In this document: positions 25,301-32,435 of the stretch, piece by piece
How the letters are laid out: every line of letters starts with the position of its first letter
Position numbering within the stretch: position 1 is the first letter of the stretch
From: a virus
Reading direction: 5' to 3' (one strand)
DNA length: 36,230 nucleotides
Virus record (IMG/VR): IMGVR_UViG_3300020472_000079
Location: 1-36,230 of that record
The notes under the pieces: generated by a model
The model's database searches: none
Told to the model about the DNA's origin: nothing
Seen by the model: the letters and a program-made list of their open reading frames with translations, nothing else
Program-made: the position numbers and the translations under genes

Positions 25301-25327
25301 GTTGTTGGAGGGCAGAATTACTCCTAA
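19376..25327 (+). CDS. Giant pectin-lyase-type virion protein
   Basis: A 1983-residue protein. Near the N-terminus (about 15-60) it reads ARGTILYVNPNDLDATDS, then NSLTRPFKTIQRALIEASRF, the opening of pectin-lyase-type beta-helix tail proteins, and continues with helix-coil signatures such as TTILLYPGEH, GGVIVPRGTSIVGLDL and FRITGGCYFWQFS. The centre has several beta modules with a 'HG/HD...G..V.I...YN..F.V' pattern (for example SHGFGVDKKIRVVGAAQTQY). The C-terminal part has fibre repeats VGIGTT and VGIGTD, GDIVYSANPNEGGYVGW and WRRFGNVS. It resembles large conserved structural proteins of T4-like cyanophages. A baseplate-attached spike or fibre platform is inferred. Its stop overlaps the next ATG (TAATG). 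Confidence 0.7.
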   Translation: MGLSRLDNFLKSARGTILYVNPNDLDATDSIENQGNSLTRPFKTIQRALIEASRFSYQKGLDNDRFGKTTILLYPGEHLVDNRPGYIPTASNTFLLRNGTTSNDLPAYDLTTNFDLETADNELFKLNSIYGGVIVPRGTSIVGLDLRKTKIRPKYVPSPTNDNIERTALFRITGGCYFWQFSMFDANPNGKCYIDYTSNEFVPNFSHHKLTCFEYADGVNAVSINDTFNTYATSRTDLDMYYEKISLVYGQSSGRAIEPDYPSAAIDIQPKIDEYRIVGSTGESTGITSIRSGDGVTPNTSITVSTSTNISGLDVDTPFRVTGITAAGYNGQFVVAERPDSDVNSWPDVVYSVQNAPTAALPAATGSTLTLSSDTVTSASPYIFNCSLRSVYGMCGMTADGAKATGFKSMVVAQFTGIGLQKDDNAFVVYNTDSPPTGTWDDNTVAGNESLSTNSNAITKPSYRNYHVKVINKSVIQAVSVFAIGYSEHFITESGGDISLTNSNSNFGAKALVSMGFRDDSYTQDDYGYITHIIPPKELPLTETSVEFEAIDVGWTVGVGSTAHLYLYGQSNADAPPENVLEGYRVGAKAEDKLNVLISYAGTVTEYNARIVMPDSEFSAEKTSTVKRSIAGINSIGSRSDGSVDNVITFTGDHSFLSGESVRVIGDTGQLPDGLDANSLYYAIPVSGYGSNLKLAKTKNEAINGTALTINNKGGVLKVVSRVADKNSGDIGHPIQYDVTRSNWYINVASASSGSPATDNTIFSIDSGRGGVVGLGSTALGDATSRTFIRRKSDNRNSLDTIYRARYVIPQDNGGVIARPPSDGYIIQESNTSIGSTDGEIATYFGSGSLGNENQQRNFRFIADARWDGDNVYVTTELPHDLTQGSQVEINNVTSTVNLTGIANSSYNQKFTVTGISSAKTFVVGLTTDPGTFSNDTSSRTTSLPYFKKKQFSNTYYSYRSEESQKYVPGDQDGVYYLTLINASNSPTTAPFTNEKFSQPITELYPQTQRDNPTSDPAAAECFANNKIIGEVTINDPKNSITKETLNKWNIDNVIGVGITNITSATGLAHTITTVIDHGLNRITQVSIANSGAGYGSGTSGDIYNARLVSIGSSITGKNATAKLTVDGAGGITAVKIMDGGSAYGIGNTMNVVGVGTTTGFSQAVLQVTGIYNNVNDVIRISGVTSESFAGYNDLYRITGIGTVGVGTDNARTINVASASTITGFTTSGVAAQCTNAFLYQTGQCNPVSALAYDYTSGIATITTLESHGFGVDKKIRVVGAAQTQYNGSFVVTKNISLTKFAVNMGTGTTEPTASGTIKVFHEGFGSNDGVITENSENLSGRMESVYAGITTTLSADILNATTDEINLNNISNWNINIGDYLTIDDEIVRVKTTTNGGAAPTGSSNPLYVFRGVLGTRAVAHDVSSVIRKVYINPIELRRHSLIRASGHTFEYVGFGPGNYSTAFPSKQNREITFTEELLAQSTKQSGGVNFYTGMNDQGTSFAGNKKLSTLTGKEEIFDTPVQTVTGEDISQIPGLNVSDVTEINISRSLKVEGGSDNKVISEFSGPVVINNKVTSNNVETNNIFLQGDATVSRKYTVGISTPSLAGNPGDIVYSANPNEGGYVGWVYAVENDWRRFGNVSLNKNNDIYTFEQVGIGTTTPGSNTFQVGMASSIFVIQGDGGVGIGTDDAADFALQVYGSTNIVGTCTATKFVGDGSDLSNLSVANAGWTNARSGTGVTFTYNTSFEAKGLVGIGTSLPTVTLEAGHVGMGSTSLITHGITDLKGQSKLNLVNVSGIITASSFDLQSSSGDITAGIVTTTNLNVGTSSTTLTTSSNAIGIGTATIRAGAKLDIEGHARFKTYSENSYATSSSSNVITIDLATAQTFTFTTSEAVNQFTLLNIPDGSTSFTVKILQGSTAYGVGIDTFKNSSGSAIPVYWPGGTIPYVTRTAAKTDIYSFKIFDGGSATSAGMYGVVGGQNYS

Positions 25328-28155
25328 TGGAAAGTCAAATTTTTAGGGACATAAGTACAGAATTGGACCTTAATGGTCCTTATCTGACATTTTCTACCCA
25401 ACCCTCAGATCAAAGTGCAGATACTGGAGATTCAATTTCTTATACAGGAATTGCTACTAATTCTTATGGAATCAGTGGTACTCCAGAAAATATTGGTACA
25501 GTAACTTATCAGTGGTATGAGACTGGAGTAGGTGCTTTAAGCAATGGTGGAGTAATAAGTGGTGCTACTACAAATACTTTAACATTTTCTTCTGTTACTG
25601 GTGGAACAGATGATAATAGGACATTTTATTTGCAAGCAGAATTTACTCCTGCAGTAGTAGATTATGAATCTGGTCATGCTATTGAAGATCCAGCAACTTC
25701 AAATACTGTGGGTATGACAATTACTCCTGATATTGAAATTGTTGCTCAACCAGTAAGTGCTCAATCATCTACTAATGTAGAACAAACATTTACAGTAGAT
25801 GCTAAATTAACCAGTGGAAGTAGAACAGGATTATCATATCAATGGTATGTTGATGGTGTTGCAGAAACAAATAGAACTAAAGAAGTAACGATTAGTGGAA
25901 GTACAACATCTTCAAGTCCATTTAGTTATGCAACATCATCTGATGCAAGTTATTCTATTCCTCCAGCTGCAACTGATGTAAAGGTTACTCTTGCAGCTGG
26001 ATCAGGTGGAAAGGGTGGTGAGGATGCTCCTTGGAATGGAACAGGTGGTGTAGGAAGAGGGGGAAGAGTTGGTGATTTTACTTTGAGTGCTCCTAGTGTT
26101 AAAGGAAATACATTAAACTTTAGAATTGGTGGAAAGGGAGGAGATGGAAGTCATGGACAAGCTCTGGGTTCTGTTGGACCTGCAGGAACAATAAGTGGAA
26201 CTTCTGGTAATGCTGATGTAGATATACAATTTGATGTTAGAGATAATGCAGGTGCTAGTAATTGGATCACCATTGGTGGTGTAGAGTTTAATGGACAATC
26301 TAATTATTCAGTACATAAAACGTTTCAAAGTGGTAAATCTTATAATGTCACTGCAAGATCAAGTTGTGGTGGAGCATGGCTTCGAGTTGGTCCTCCATCT
26401 AGAATAAATTTAGATGATTGTAAACCAGGTGGTGATAATGATTATAATGACCAACAAATAACAGCATCTAGGGGTACTTTTAGTAATGCAAATGGAAGTA
26501 GTGCTACTTATACTATAGGTGGTGTTACTGCTCCTGGTGGTGCAGGAAGTGGTACTAGAGGTGGTAAAGCTGGTTCTAGGGGTGGATCAGGAGGAGGAGG
26601 CGGTGGTGGTGCTGCTAGTGCTCTACAATTTTCTAATGGTACTAATATTTTAGTCGCTGGAGGCGGTGGAGGTGGAGGCGGTGGATCTAATGGGGTGACT
26701 TCACCAAATGCTACTCCTTATGGTCCTAGTCATCCTGGTGTAGGTGCTTTCTTTTTAACCTCACCTTCAACAATGTCTTCTGGTACACTAGCACCAACAA
26801 CCGATCATCCAGACAGTAATGATGGTGGTGGTGGAGGAGGAGGCGGTGGTGGAGCACCTGGTGGATCTGCTGGTATTAGAGGAAATGATGGACAAAGTGG
26901 TGGAACTACTGGATGGGGTGGAGGATCTTATTATGATAGTTCTACTTCAACTCTTGTTCGTCAATATGAAAATAGTGGAAATGGATATGGAACTCTTTCT
27001 TATAATACTACCACTACAGAAACAACAACAGAAGTAAGAAAAACAGTTATTTCTGGTGTTAATACTCCTACCCTTACACTTAAATCCGATTGGAATGGTA
27101 CTCAGACAGTTAAATGTAGAGTTTCTCATGGAAGTGTTACTAATTCTCCAGTAGATAGTGATACAGTTACATTTGCAATGGTTCCTGGATTGGGGTCTCA
27201 AAATCTTATAGTTGAATCAATTGATAATACTTCTACTGCACAGGTTAATACAATTGATCTTTCTAATGGTGATTATACAATTGATACATCATCTAATTGG
27301 GCAAATCAAGCTGGACAATCAAATGTAGTGAGTCTTTATGCACCTAATCAAGATCTTAAAATTCAAATGGATCTTTATGGTGGAAAGGGAAGAGGCAACG
27401 TTGCAAATCCAGGAGGCGAAGGAGGATATTCAAGAATTGAATTTACAATGGAACAAAATCAAGAATATGTAATTGCTGGTCTTTCAACTTATATTAATGC
27501 ACCTTTTGTTTATGCTGGTTCTACATTAATAGCAGTTGTTGGTGGTGGAGGAGATGGTGGTAAGCCTGGTACTGGTGGACCAGGTGGTGGTGTAAATATA
27601 AGTGGTGAGTCTGGATTTGGATTAGAAGGTAGTCAACCTGGTGGTAAGGTTGTTCCTTTGGGTACAAATGGTAAATTTGGATCTAATTTTAGAGCACCTT
27701 TCTTATATCCTGGAGATACTCAAGCAAATGTCGGTGCCGAATATGATCCTCGTATTATTGGAAATGAAGGTGGACAAACTATTTTAAACCCTAAAGGAAT
27801 TTATTGGAATCAACAAGGAAAATCTCCATCTGAAAGTTTAGGAACAACTCAATTCCGTCTGGGAAATGGTACTATAGTTTCTAATACTGCATCTATCACA
27901 AGAGGATATAAAGCAGGGTATAATATTATTCAAACTGCAGGTAAACGAAGTGCATCGCCTGATGGATTTGATTTTGGTTGGGGAAGAAGTGGTAGTGGTG
28001 CTACTGGTGGAACTGGTGGAACAGGTAATAATTCAAGAGGAGGAAGTGCTGGTGGAGGTTCTGGATATGCTAACACTAATGTTGTGACTGTTAAAGATGC
28101 ACGTGTTGGTGGAAGCACAGAGAATGCTAAAGTAATTGTCAGAGTTGTAGTTTGA
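25327..28155 (+). CDS. Ig-like and glycine-rich adhesin-type tail protein
   Basis: A 942-residue protein, translationally coupled to the giant protein upstream. Domain order: an Ig-like domain (about 15-130, TVTYQWYETGVG); the first half of a second Ig-like domain (about 136-193, LSYQWYVDGVAET); a mostly glycine-rich block (about 220-558) with long G runs and, inside it, a beta insert ending CKPGGDNDYNDQQ; the second half of the Ig-like domain (about 572-621, TLTLKSDWNGTQTVKCRVSH); and a C-terminal glycine-rich domain (about 650-942) with GGEGGYSRIEFTMEQNQEYV and LIAVVGGGGDGG. Glycine-rich sandwiches form the host-binding tips of T-even-type gp38 adhesins, and Ig-like domains often decorate tails. 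Receptor binding is inferred. No chaperone domain is visible. Confidence 0.65.
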   Translation: MESQIFRDISTELDLNGPYLTFSTQPSDQSADTGDSISYTGIATNSYGISGTPENIGTVTYQWYETGVGALSNGGVISGATTNTLTFSSVTGGTDDNRTFYLQAEFTPAVVDYESGHAIEDPATSNTVGMTITPDIEIVAQPVSAQSSTNVEQTFTVDAKLTSGSRTGLSYQWYVDGVAETNRTKEVTISGSTTSSSPFSYATSSDASYSIPPAATDVKVTLAAGSGGKGGEDAPWNGTGGVGRGGRVGDFTLSAPSVKGNTLNFRIGGKGGDGSHGQALGSVGPAGTISGTSGNADVDIQFDVRDNAGASNWITIGGVEFNGQSNYSVHKTFQSGKSYNVTARSSCGGAWLRVGPPSRINLDDCKPGGDNDYNDQQITASRGTFSNANGSSATYTIGGVTAPGGAGSGTRGGKAGSRGGSGGGGGGGAASALQFSNGTNILVAGGGGGGGGGSNGVTSPNATPYGPSHPGVGAFFLTSPSTMSSGTLAPTTDHPDSNDGGGGGGGGGGAPGGSAGIRGNDGQSGGTTGWGGGSYYDSSTSTLVRQYENSGNGYGTLSYNTTTTETTTEVRKTVISGVNTPTLTLKSDWNGTQTVKCRVSHGSVTNSPVDSDTVTFAMVPGLGSQNLIVESIDNTSTAQVNTIDLSNGDYTIDTSSNWANQAGQSNVVSLYAPNQDLKIQMDLYGGKGRGNVANPGGEGGYSRIEFTMEQNQEYVIAGLSTYINAPFVYAGSTLIAVVGGGGDGGKPGTGGPGGGVNISGESGFGLEGSQPGGKVVPLGTNGKFGSNFRAPFLYPGDTQANVGAEYDPRIIGNEGGQTILNPKGIYWNQQGKSPSESLGTTQFRLGNGTIVSNTASITRGYKAGYNIIQTAGKRSASPDGFDFGWGRSGSGATGGTGGTGNNSRGGSAGGGSGYANTNVVTVKDARVGGSTENAKVIVRVVV

Positions 28156-28161
28156 TAAATA
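28154..28161 (+). promoter_or_regulatory. Late-promoter-like box upstream of the fibre gene at 28199
   Basis: GATAAATA overlaps the upstream stop codon and ends 37 nt before the ATG. One mismatch from TATAAATA. Confidence 0.55.
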
Positions 28162-28198
28162 GATAAAGATTAAACTTTCGAGGGGATAGTGAACCCGA

Positions 28199-30346
28199 AT
28201 GGCAGTAAATAAGAATTTTGTAGTAAAAAATGGCCTAGAGGTCAACGAGAATTTAATTGTCGCCAATGCAACGGATAGCTTCGTTGGCGTAGGAACCTCA
28301 ACACCAAATAATACCCTCCATGTTTTTGGTGGAATTGGAGCAACTGATGCTCGTGTAACAGGTATATCGAGTTTTATTCAAAGCATTTATGTTGGTACAT
28401 CAGGAACTACCTTTGCTGTTGTAGATACAGAGTCTGGTGGAGGTGGAACTAATCCTGCAGTAGGTATAGGAACAGATCTTCCAGCCTATATGCTGGATAT
28501 TAGATCTGCTGTAAGTACTGGACAGACAGCATTATATGTTCAAGGTGATGCAAGGATAACTGGTGATTTAATTGCTGATGATATCGTTCTTGATCAAGCA
28601 AATTTCACTAATATTGATGTAGCAGGATTTACTACTACAAGGGAACTTGTGGTGGGTTATGGTGCATCTATAGCAGGTATTACAACGATTGGTGCTCTTA
28701 CTCGTGCATCTGCTGGATCAGGTGGAACTAGTTTTACCTTTAATGCTGCTCCTGGACTTTCAACTAACCTTACTGTTATAGGTGATAGTTATTTTGAAGG
28801 TCGTTTAAAGATTAAGGAGGATCTAGATGTTGATACTAATTTATTCATTGTTGGTATTCTTACCTCACAGAGTATTCATGTAGGTTCTGCATTCACAGTG
28901 GCAGGTATTTCTACCTTCATGAGTGATGTAAATGTTGGTGGTAAGGTACAGACAGGTTTAGAAATTGCTGGTGTTACTACAACTGCATCCTCTGGTGGTA
29001 TTACTACTACTGGGGGAGATTTATATGTTGGTGGTAATATCTTTATTAATGATGGTGTTACAGTAGAAAGTGATCTTAATATCTTAGGTATTGCTACTGT
29101 TGGAGTTCTAAGTGCTAGAGATGCAGTCGTTTCTGGTGGATCTACAGTCAATGGTAATGTAACTATTGGTGGTACAACTGCTGGTATTGGATCGATCTAT
29201 CTTCCAGATGATTCAAGATTATCATTCGGAACTGGTACTGGAGATTTACAACTATATCACGATGGATCGAACTCATACATTCGAGATTTAGGTACAGGTA
29301 ATCTTTATATTAATGGAAGTAGCGTTCAACTTAACAATAGTACTCAAACAGAAAATATGCTAACTGCTTTTGAAAATGGAGCAGTCAGCCTGTATTATGA
29401 TAACACTAAGCGTTTTGAAACTAGCCCAACGGGAGCTGTTGTTACTGGTATCTTAACTGCTAGTGGAATTGGTAGTTTTGGAAGTAGTGTTAATGTTGTT
29501 GGTGCTCAATTTGTTGGTGGTAATTTAACTGTTGGTGGTGATCTTAATGTTACTGGTGATATTTCTTATGATGAGGTAACAGGTAGAAACCTTAATATTA
29601 CTGGTATTGCTACAATTGCTAATCTTGGTGTTACTAGCACTACAACTACTACTGATTTATCTGTAGGTGCAGCTGCAACTGTGGGTGGTAGATTAACTGC
29701 TCAAGATGTTTTAGTTGGTAATGCTTCTACTATTACAGGAAGACTTACTGCTCAAGATGTTTTAGTTAGTGGTGGTGCTACTATTACATCAGATTTGACT
29801 GTAAGTGGTGACCTTAATGTCACTGGTGATATTACATATGATGAAGTAAGTGGTAGAAACCTTAACATCACTGGTATTGCTACTATCCATACATTGGGTG
29901 TAACAAGTACTACAACTACTACAGATTTAGCTGTAGGTGCTGCTGCTACAGTTAGTGGTGGATTAACTGCTCAAGATGTTTTAGTTGGTAATGCTTCTAC
30001 TATTACTGGTGTTCTTAAAGTCAGTGCTACAACAGAATCTACTACTAAAGATACTGGTGCTGTTATAATAGAAGGTGGTGTTGGTATTGAGAAGAATTTA
30101 AATCTTGGTACTACCATCAAGATGGATTCCACTGCTGGTGTTATCACTGCTACTAAATTTAGTGGTGTTGGTGAAGTAATCGGCATTGGATCTGAAGGTA
30201 CTCCTATTGGTACTGGTGTTAGTTTCATTGATTTCAGAACTACAAATGGTACAGGAGTCAGTTGTCAACCTGCGGTTAATGGAATCGCTACTGTTACATT
30301 TACTCCAGGTGCTTCACTTGGAATGGTACTCGCACTTGGCGGGTAA
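28199..30346 (+). CDS. Repeat-rich tail fibre protein
   Basis: A 715-residue protein starting MAVNKNFVVKNGLEVNENLI, a common N-terminus of marine phage fibres. It is built of short beta repeats: VGVGTSTPNNTLHVFGG, AVGIGTDLPAYMLDIRS, and many 'ITGIATI/VGGxLxV' units. It also has the motif GDLQLYHDGSNSYIRDLGTG, widespread in phage tail fibres. Residues about 448-602 hold an imperfect 90-residue tandem duplication. The C-terminus (TVTFTPGASLGMVLALGG) is short and nonpolar. A purine-rich ribosome site (GAGGGGA) precedes the ATG. It is probably a trimeric fibre shaft. The host-binding tip may be supplied by neighbouring glycine-rich proteins. Confidence 0.72.
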   Translation: MAVNKNFVVKNGLEVNENLIVANATDSFVGVGTSTPNNTLHVFGGIGATDARVTGISSFIQSIYVGTSGTTFAVVDTESGGGGTNPAVGIGTDLPAYMLDIRSAVSTGQTALYVQGDARITGDLIADDIVLDQANFTNIDVAGFTTTRELVVGYGASIAGITTIGALTRASAGSGGTSFTFNAAPGLSTNLTVIGDSYFEGRLKIKEDLDVDTNLFIVGILTSQSIHVGSAFTVAGISTFMSDVNVGGKVQTGLEIAGVTTTASSGGITTTGGDLYVGGNIFINDGVTVESDLNILGIATVGVLSARDAVVSGGSTVNGNVTIGGTTAGIGSIYLPDDSRLSFGTGTGDLQLYHDGSNSYIRDLGTGNLYINGSSVQLNNSTQTENMLTAFENGAVSLYYDNTKRFETSPTGAVVTGILTASGIGSFGSSVNVVGAQFVGGNLTVGGDLNVTGDISYDEVTGRNLNITGIATIANLGVTSTTTTTDLSVGAAATVGGRLTAQDVLVGNASTITGRLTAQDVLVSGGATITSDLTVSGDLNVTGDITYDEVSGRNLNITGIATIHTLGVTSTTTTTDLAVGAAATVSGGLTAQDVLVGNASTITGVLKVSATTESTTKDTGAVIIEGGVGIEKNLNLGTTIKMDSTAGVITATKFSGVGEVIGIGSEGTPIGTGVSFIDFRTTNGTGVSCQPAVNGIATVTFTPGASLGMVLALGG
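29540..30006 (+). repeat. 270-bp tandem duplication within the fibre gene
   Basis: About 29540-29736 repeats at about 29810-30006, offset by exactly 270 nt (90 codons). The last 46 bases of each copy (29691-29736 and 29961-30006) are identical, while the rest has drifted. The identical part encodes LTAQDVLVGNASTIT. Confidence 0.9.
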
Positions 30347-30351
30347 CCTTT

Positions 30352-30359
30352 ACTAAATA
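30352..30359 (+). promoter_or_regulatory. Late-promoter-like box upstream of the gene at 30381
   Basis: ACTAAATA, two mismatches from TATAAATA, ends 21 nt before the ATG. It fits the NNTAAATA series in position. Confidence 0.45.
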
Positions 30360-30380
30360 TTCATACGATCTTAAAGAACA

Positions 30381-30920
30381 ATGGCAGAATCATTTACTAA
30401 TTCACTTGGCAGAGCAGTTGGAGTGGTGACAAGTACCTCTACTGGTGCTATCGGAATCACAACTAATATGATCACTGGGATTTCGACAGTTGGACTTGCT
30501 GTTAGTTCCTTTGTAGATAACCAACACTTTATTGCAGGTACAAAAGTTTCTTCAATCGGAGTTTCTTCTGCAATTTGTGATCGAGATTCATCTAATACTG
30601 CTTCTGCATCTTCTCAAAGTATTAAATTCTTAGGAGTAACAACTTCTTATACATCCACTGCAGGAGAAAAGGCAATTCTTATTGGTGGAACATTTGCCAA
30701 TAATACAAATAATAGTGTAAACTTAACAGTATCAACTTATGATGCAAGTGCTGGTGTAGAAGCACAAATAGCAAGTAAGATTCCTGTTCCTTATGGAAGT
30801 TCATTTGTTATTGCTGATACTGGTAAAACACTATTGGAAGGTTTAGATGAGGTTAGGGTTTATTGTGATACTGCAAATGCAATTGATGTAAACCTTAGTA
30901 TACTTAAAGGGGTTAGCTAA
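30381..30920 (+). CDS. Small beta-rich virion protein
   Basis: A 179-residue protein. The N-terminus is fibre-like (SFTNSLGRAVGVVTSTSTGA and ITTNMITGISTVGL). The C-terminal 110 residues form a beta domain: a KAILIGGTFANNTNNSVNL strand pair, then KIPVPYGSSFVIADTGKTLL and EGLDEVRVYCDTANAIDVN. This 'I-x-x-x-N...P-x-G-x-x-x...L-x-x-x-D-x-V' order is typical of small jelly-roll-like proteins in phage tail regions and is shared, loosely, with the protein at 31999. A fibre-associated or capsid-decorating role is inferred. The next gene starts two bases after its stop, so they are probably co-transcribed. Confidence 0.55.
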   Translation: MAESFTNSLGRAVGVVTSTSTGAIGITTNMITGISTVGLAVSSFVDNQHFIAGTKVSSIGVSSAICDRDSSNTASASSQSIKFLGVTTSYTSTAGEKAILIGGTFANNTNNSVNLTVSTYDASAGVEAQIASKIPVPYGSSFVIADTGKTLLEGLDEVRVYCDTANAIDVNLSILKGVS

Positions 30921-30922
30921 AG

Positions 30923-31972
30923 ATGGCGGATAAGACTGGTTATATAGGGAGGAATCCTGGAGATTCGTCAGTAAAAGTCGCTAGACAGACTTTTACTCCT
31001 ACTACTTCAACTACAGATTTTACGTTTGCGGCAGGATATACTGTTGGTTATCTTGATTTATTTTATAATGGTTCAAAATTAATTGAAGGAACGGATTATA
31101 ATGCTAATAATGGTACAACCATTAGTATGCTTGTTGATGCCATAGATGGAGATGTTTTAGAAGCAGTTGCATATAAAGCATTTAACGTTGGAGATGCTGC
31201 AGCATCATCAACTGGAAACTTTACGGTTGGTAATGATTTAACTGTTACTAATGATGCTGCAATAAGTCAAAATCTTAATGTAACTGGTGTTACTACTACT
31301 GGGTTAGGACTAAATGTAAGTGCTGGTGGTGCTAATATATCTGGTGTTGTAACTGCTACCAGTTATAAAGGTGATGGATCTGCATTAACTGGTATTGCTG
31401 CTACAGATACGATTGCAGCAGCAAGTTTAACTGTATCAGGTATTACTACATTAACTGGAGTAGTTAAAGGTCTTAGTGATGTAAGAATAACTGGTAATAT
31501 TAATGCTGGTATTGCTACATTTTCAGGTGATGTTAAAGTTGGTGCTAGTGCAACAACATTGTTTGCTGATATTAGTCACGGTAGAATTGGTATTGGAACT
31601 GATAGCCCAGAAAGAACTTTACAATTGGGTCAAATTCAGAGTGGAGCTCCTGCATCCGCCAATCCACCTACTCTTAGTTTAGGAAGTGGTTATAGTTCTG
31701 TTGCTAATGCTAATCCTAAATTATACATTTGGGATAGAAAAAGCGACAATAGTTATATGGCATTGGGTGTATCCGATAATCAACTTGATTATATGGTGGA
31801 GCAGTCTAACTATAGTCATAACTTTTATGTTGCTTCTACTAAAAGACTTCAAGTTAATAATAGTGGAGTTATCGTAACTGGTGTTGCAACTGCAACATCA
31901 TTCAAAGGTGATGGATCTGCATTAACAGGAGTTGGTGGTGATACTGACATCACTTCCTGTTTATTCATTTAA
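30923..31972 (+). CDS. Tail fibre protein
   Basis: A 349-residue protein. The N-terminal 95 residues (ADKTGYIGRNPGDSSVKVAR, then FTFAAGYTVGYLDLFYNGSK and LIEGTDYNANNG) form an attachment-type domain often seen at the start of marine myovirus fibres. Residues 100-210 are beta repeats, including ATSYKGDGSALTGIAATDT and ATFSGDVKVGASATTLF. After a middle GRIGIGTDSPERTLQLG motif comes a smaller globular part (NPKLYIWDRKSDNSYMALG), then a second SFKGDGSALTGVGG and a short end ITSCLFI. The ribosome site AAAGGGG lies just upstream. It is probably a short fibre attached to the baseplate or to another fibre. Confidence 0.68.
   Translation: MADKTGYIGRNPGDSSVKVARQTFTPTTSTTDFTFAAGYTVGYLDLFYNGSKLIEGTDYNANNGTTISMLVDAIDGDVLEAVAYKAFNVGDAAASSTGNFTVGNDLTVTNDAAISQNLNVTGVTTTGLGLNVSAGGANISGVVTATSYKGDGSALTGIAATDTIAAASLTVSGITTLTGVVKGLSDVRITGNINAGIATFSGDVKVGASATTLFADISHGRIGIGTDSPERTLQLGQIQSGAPASANPPTLSLGSGYSSVANANPKLYIWDRKSDNSYMALGVSDNQLDYMVEQSNYSHNFYVASTKRLQVNNSGVIVTGVATATSFKGDGSALTGVGGDTDITSCLFI
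31367..31926 (+). repeat. Pair of identical 23-bp direct repeats in a fibre gene
   Basis: The 23-mer beginning AAAGGTGATGGATCTGC occurs at 31367-31389 and 31904-31926, 537 nt apart and in frame, encoding KGDGSALT. Recombination between them would delete the middle of the fibre in frame. Confidence 0.9.
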
Positions 31973-31978
31973 TAAATA
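31971..31978 (+). promoter_or_regulatory. Late-promoter-like box upstream of the gene at 31999
   Basis: AATAAATA overlaps the upstream stop codon and ends 20 nt before the ATG. It is part of TAAATAACTAAA, a 12-mer also found before the genes at 34772 and 35247. Confidence 0.55.
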
Positions 31979-31998
31979 ACTAAACCAAGTAAAAAATC

Positions 31999-32421
31999 AT
32001 GGCACTTAAGAAGACAAAATTAGTAAATCTACAGACAGTTACTGGAGTTAGTACTGTTGGTATATTTACTGCTGGAATGAACAGCACTCCTGTTGGTGTT
32101 GCTTCGACATCTTATGTAAAAAGTGTCATCTTCCACAACACTGGGTTAGGTACAGCGAGATGTTCCTTGTTTGTTTACCCTAATACATTATCTGCAGAAC
32201 GTGCTCCTGCTACTAGTGCTGGTTCTGTTGGGGTTGGTAGTACAGCATTTAGAATATTTCAAGTTGATGCAGCTCCTGCGGAAACGGTATTTTTTGAATC
32301 AAACTATCCTATAGTGCTGACACCTTATAATGCATTGGCAGTTGAGGTAAATGCTGCAACATCTGGGGCAGGAATTGGATCTGCGGTTAATGTCCAAGTC
32401 AATGGCGATTGTGAACTTTAA
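31999..32421 (+). CDS. Small beta-rich virion protein, possible paralogue of 30381
   Basis: A 140-residue protein beginning MALKKTKLVNLQTVTGVSTV. The remainder is a beta domain with SYVKSVIFHNTGLGTARCSL, FRIFQVDAAPAETVFFES and YPIVLTPYNALAVEVNAATS. The order of strands resembles the C-terminal domain of the protein at 30381, so the two may share a fold, although residue identity is low by eye. No membrane segment or enzyme motif is seen. A fibre-associated or decoration role is inferred. Its stop codon runs into the strong ribosome site AGGAGG (32421-32426) of the next gene. Confidence 0.5.
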   Translation: MALKKTKLVNLQTVTGVSTVGIFTAGMNSTPVGVASTSYVKSVIFHNTGLGTARCSLFVYPNTLSAERAPATSAGSVGVGSTAFRIFQVDAAPAETVFFESNYPIVLTPYNALAVEVNAATSGAGIGSAVNVQVNGDCEL

Positions 32422-32435
32422 GGAGGTATAGTAAA

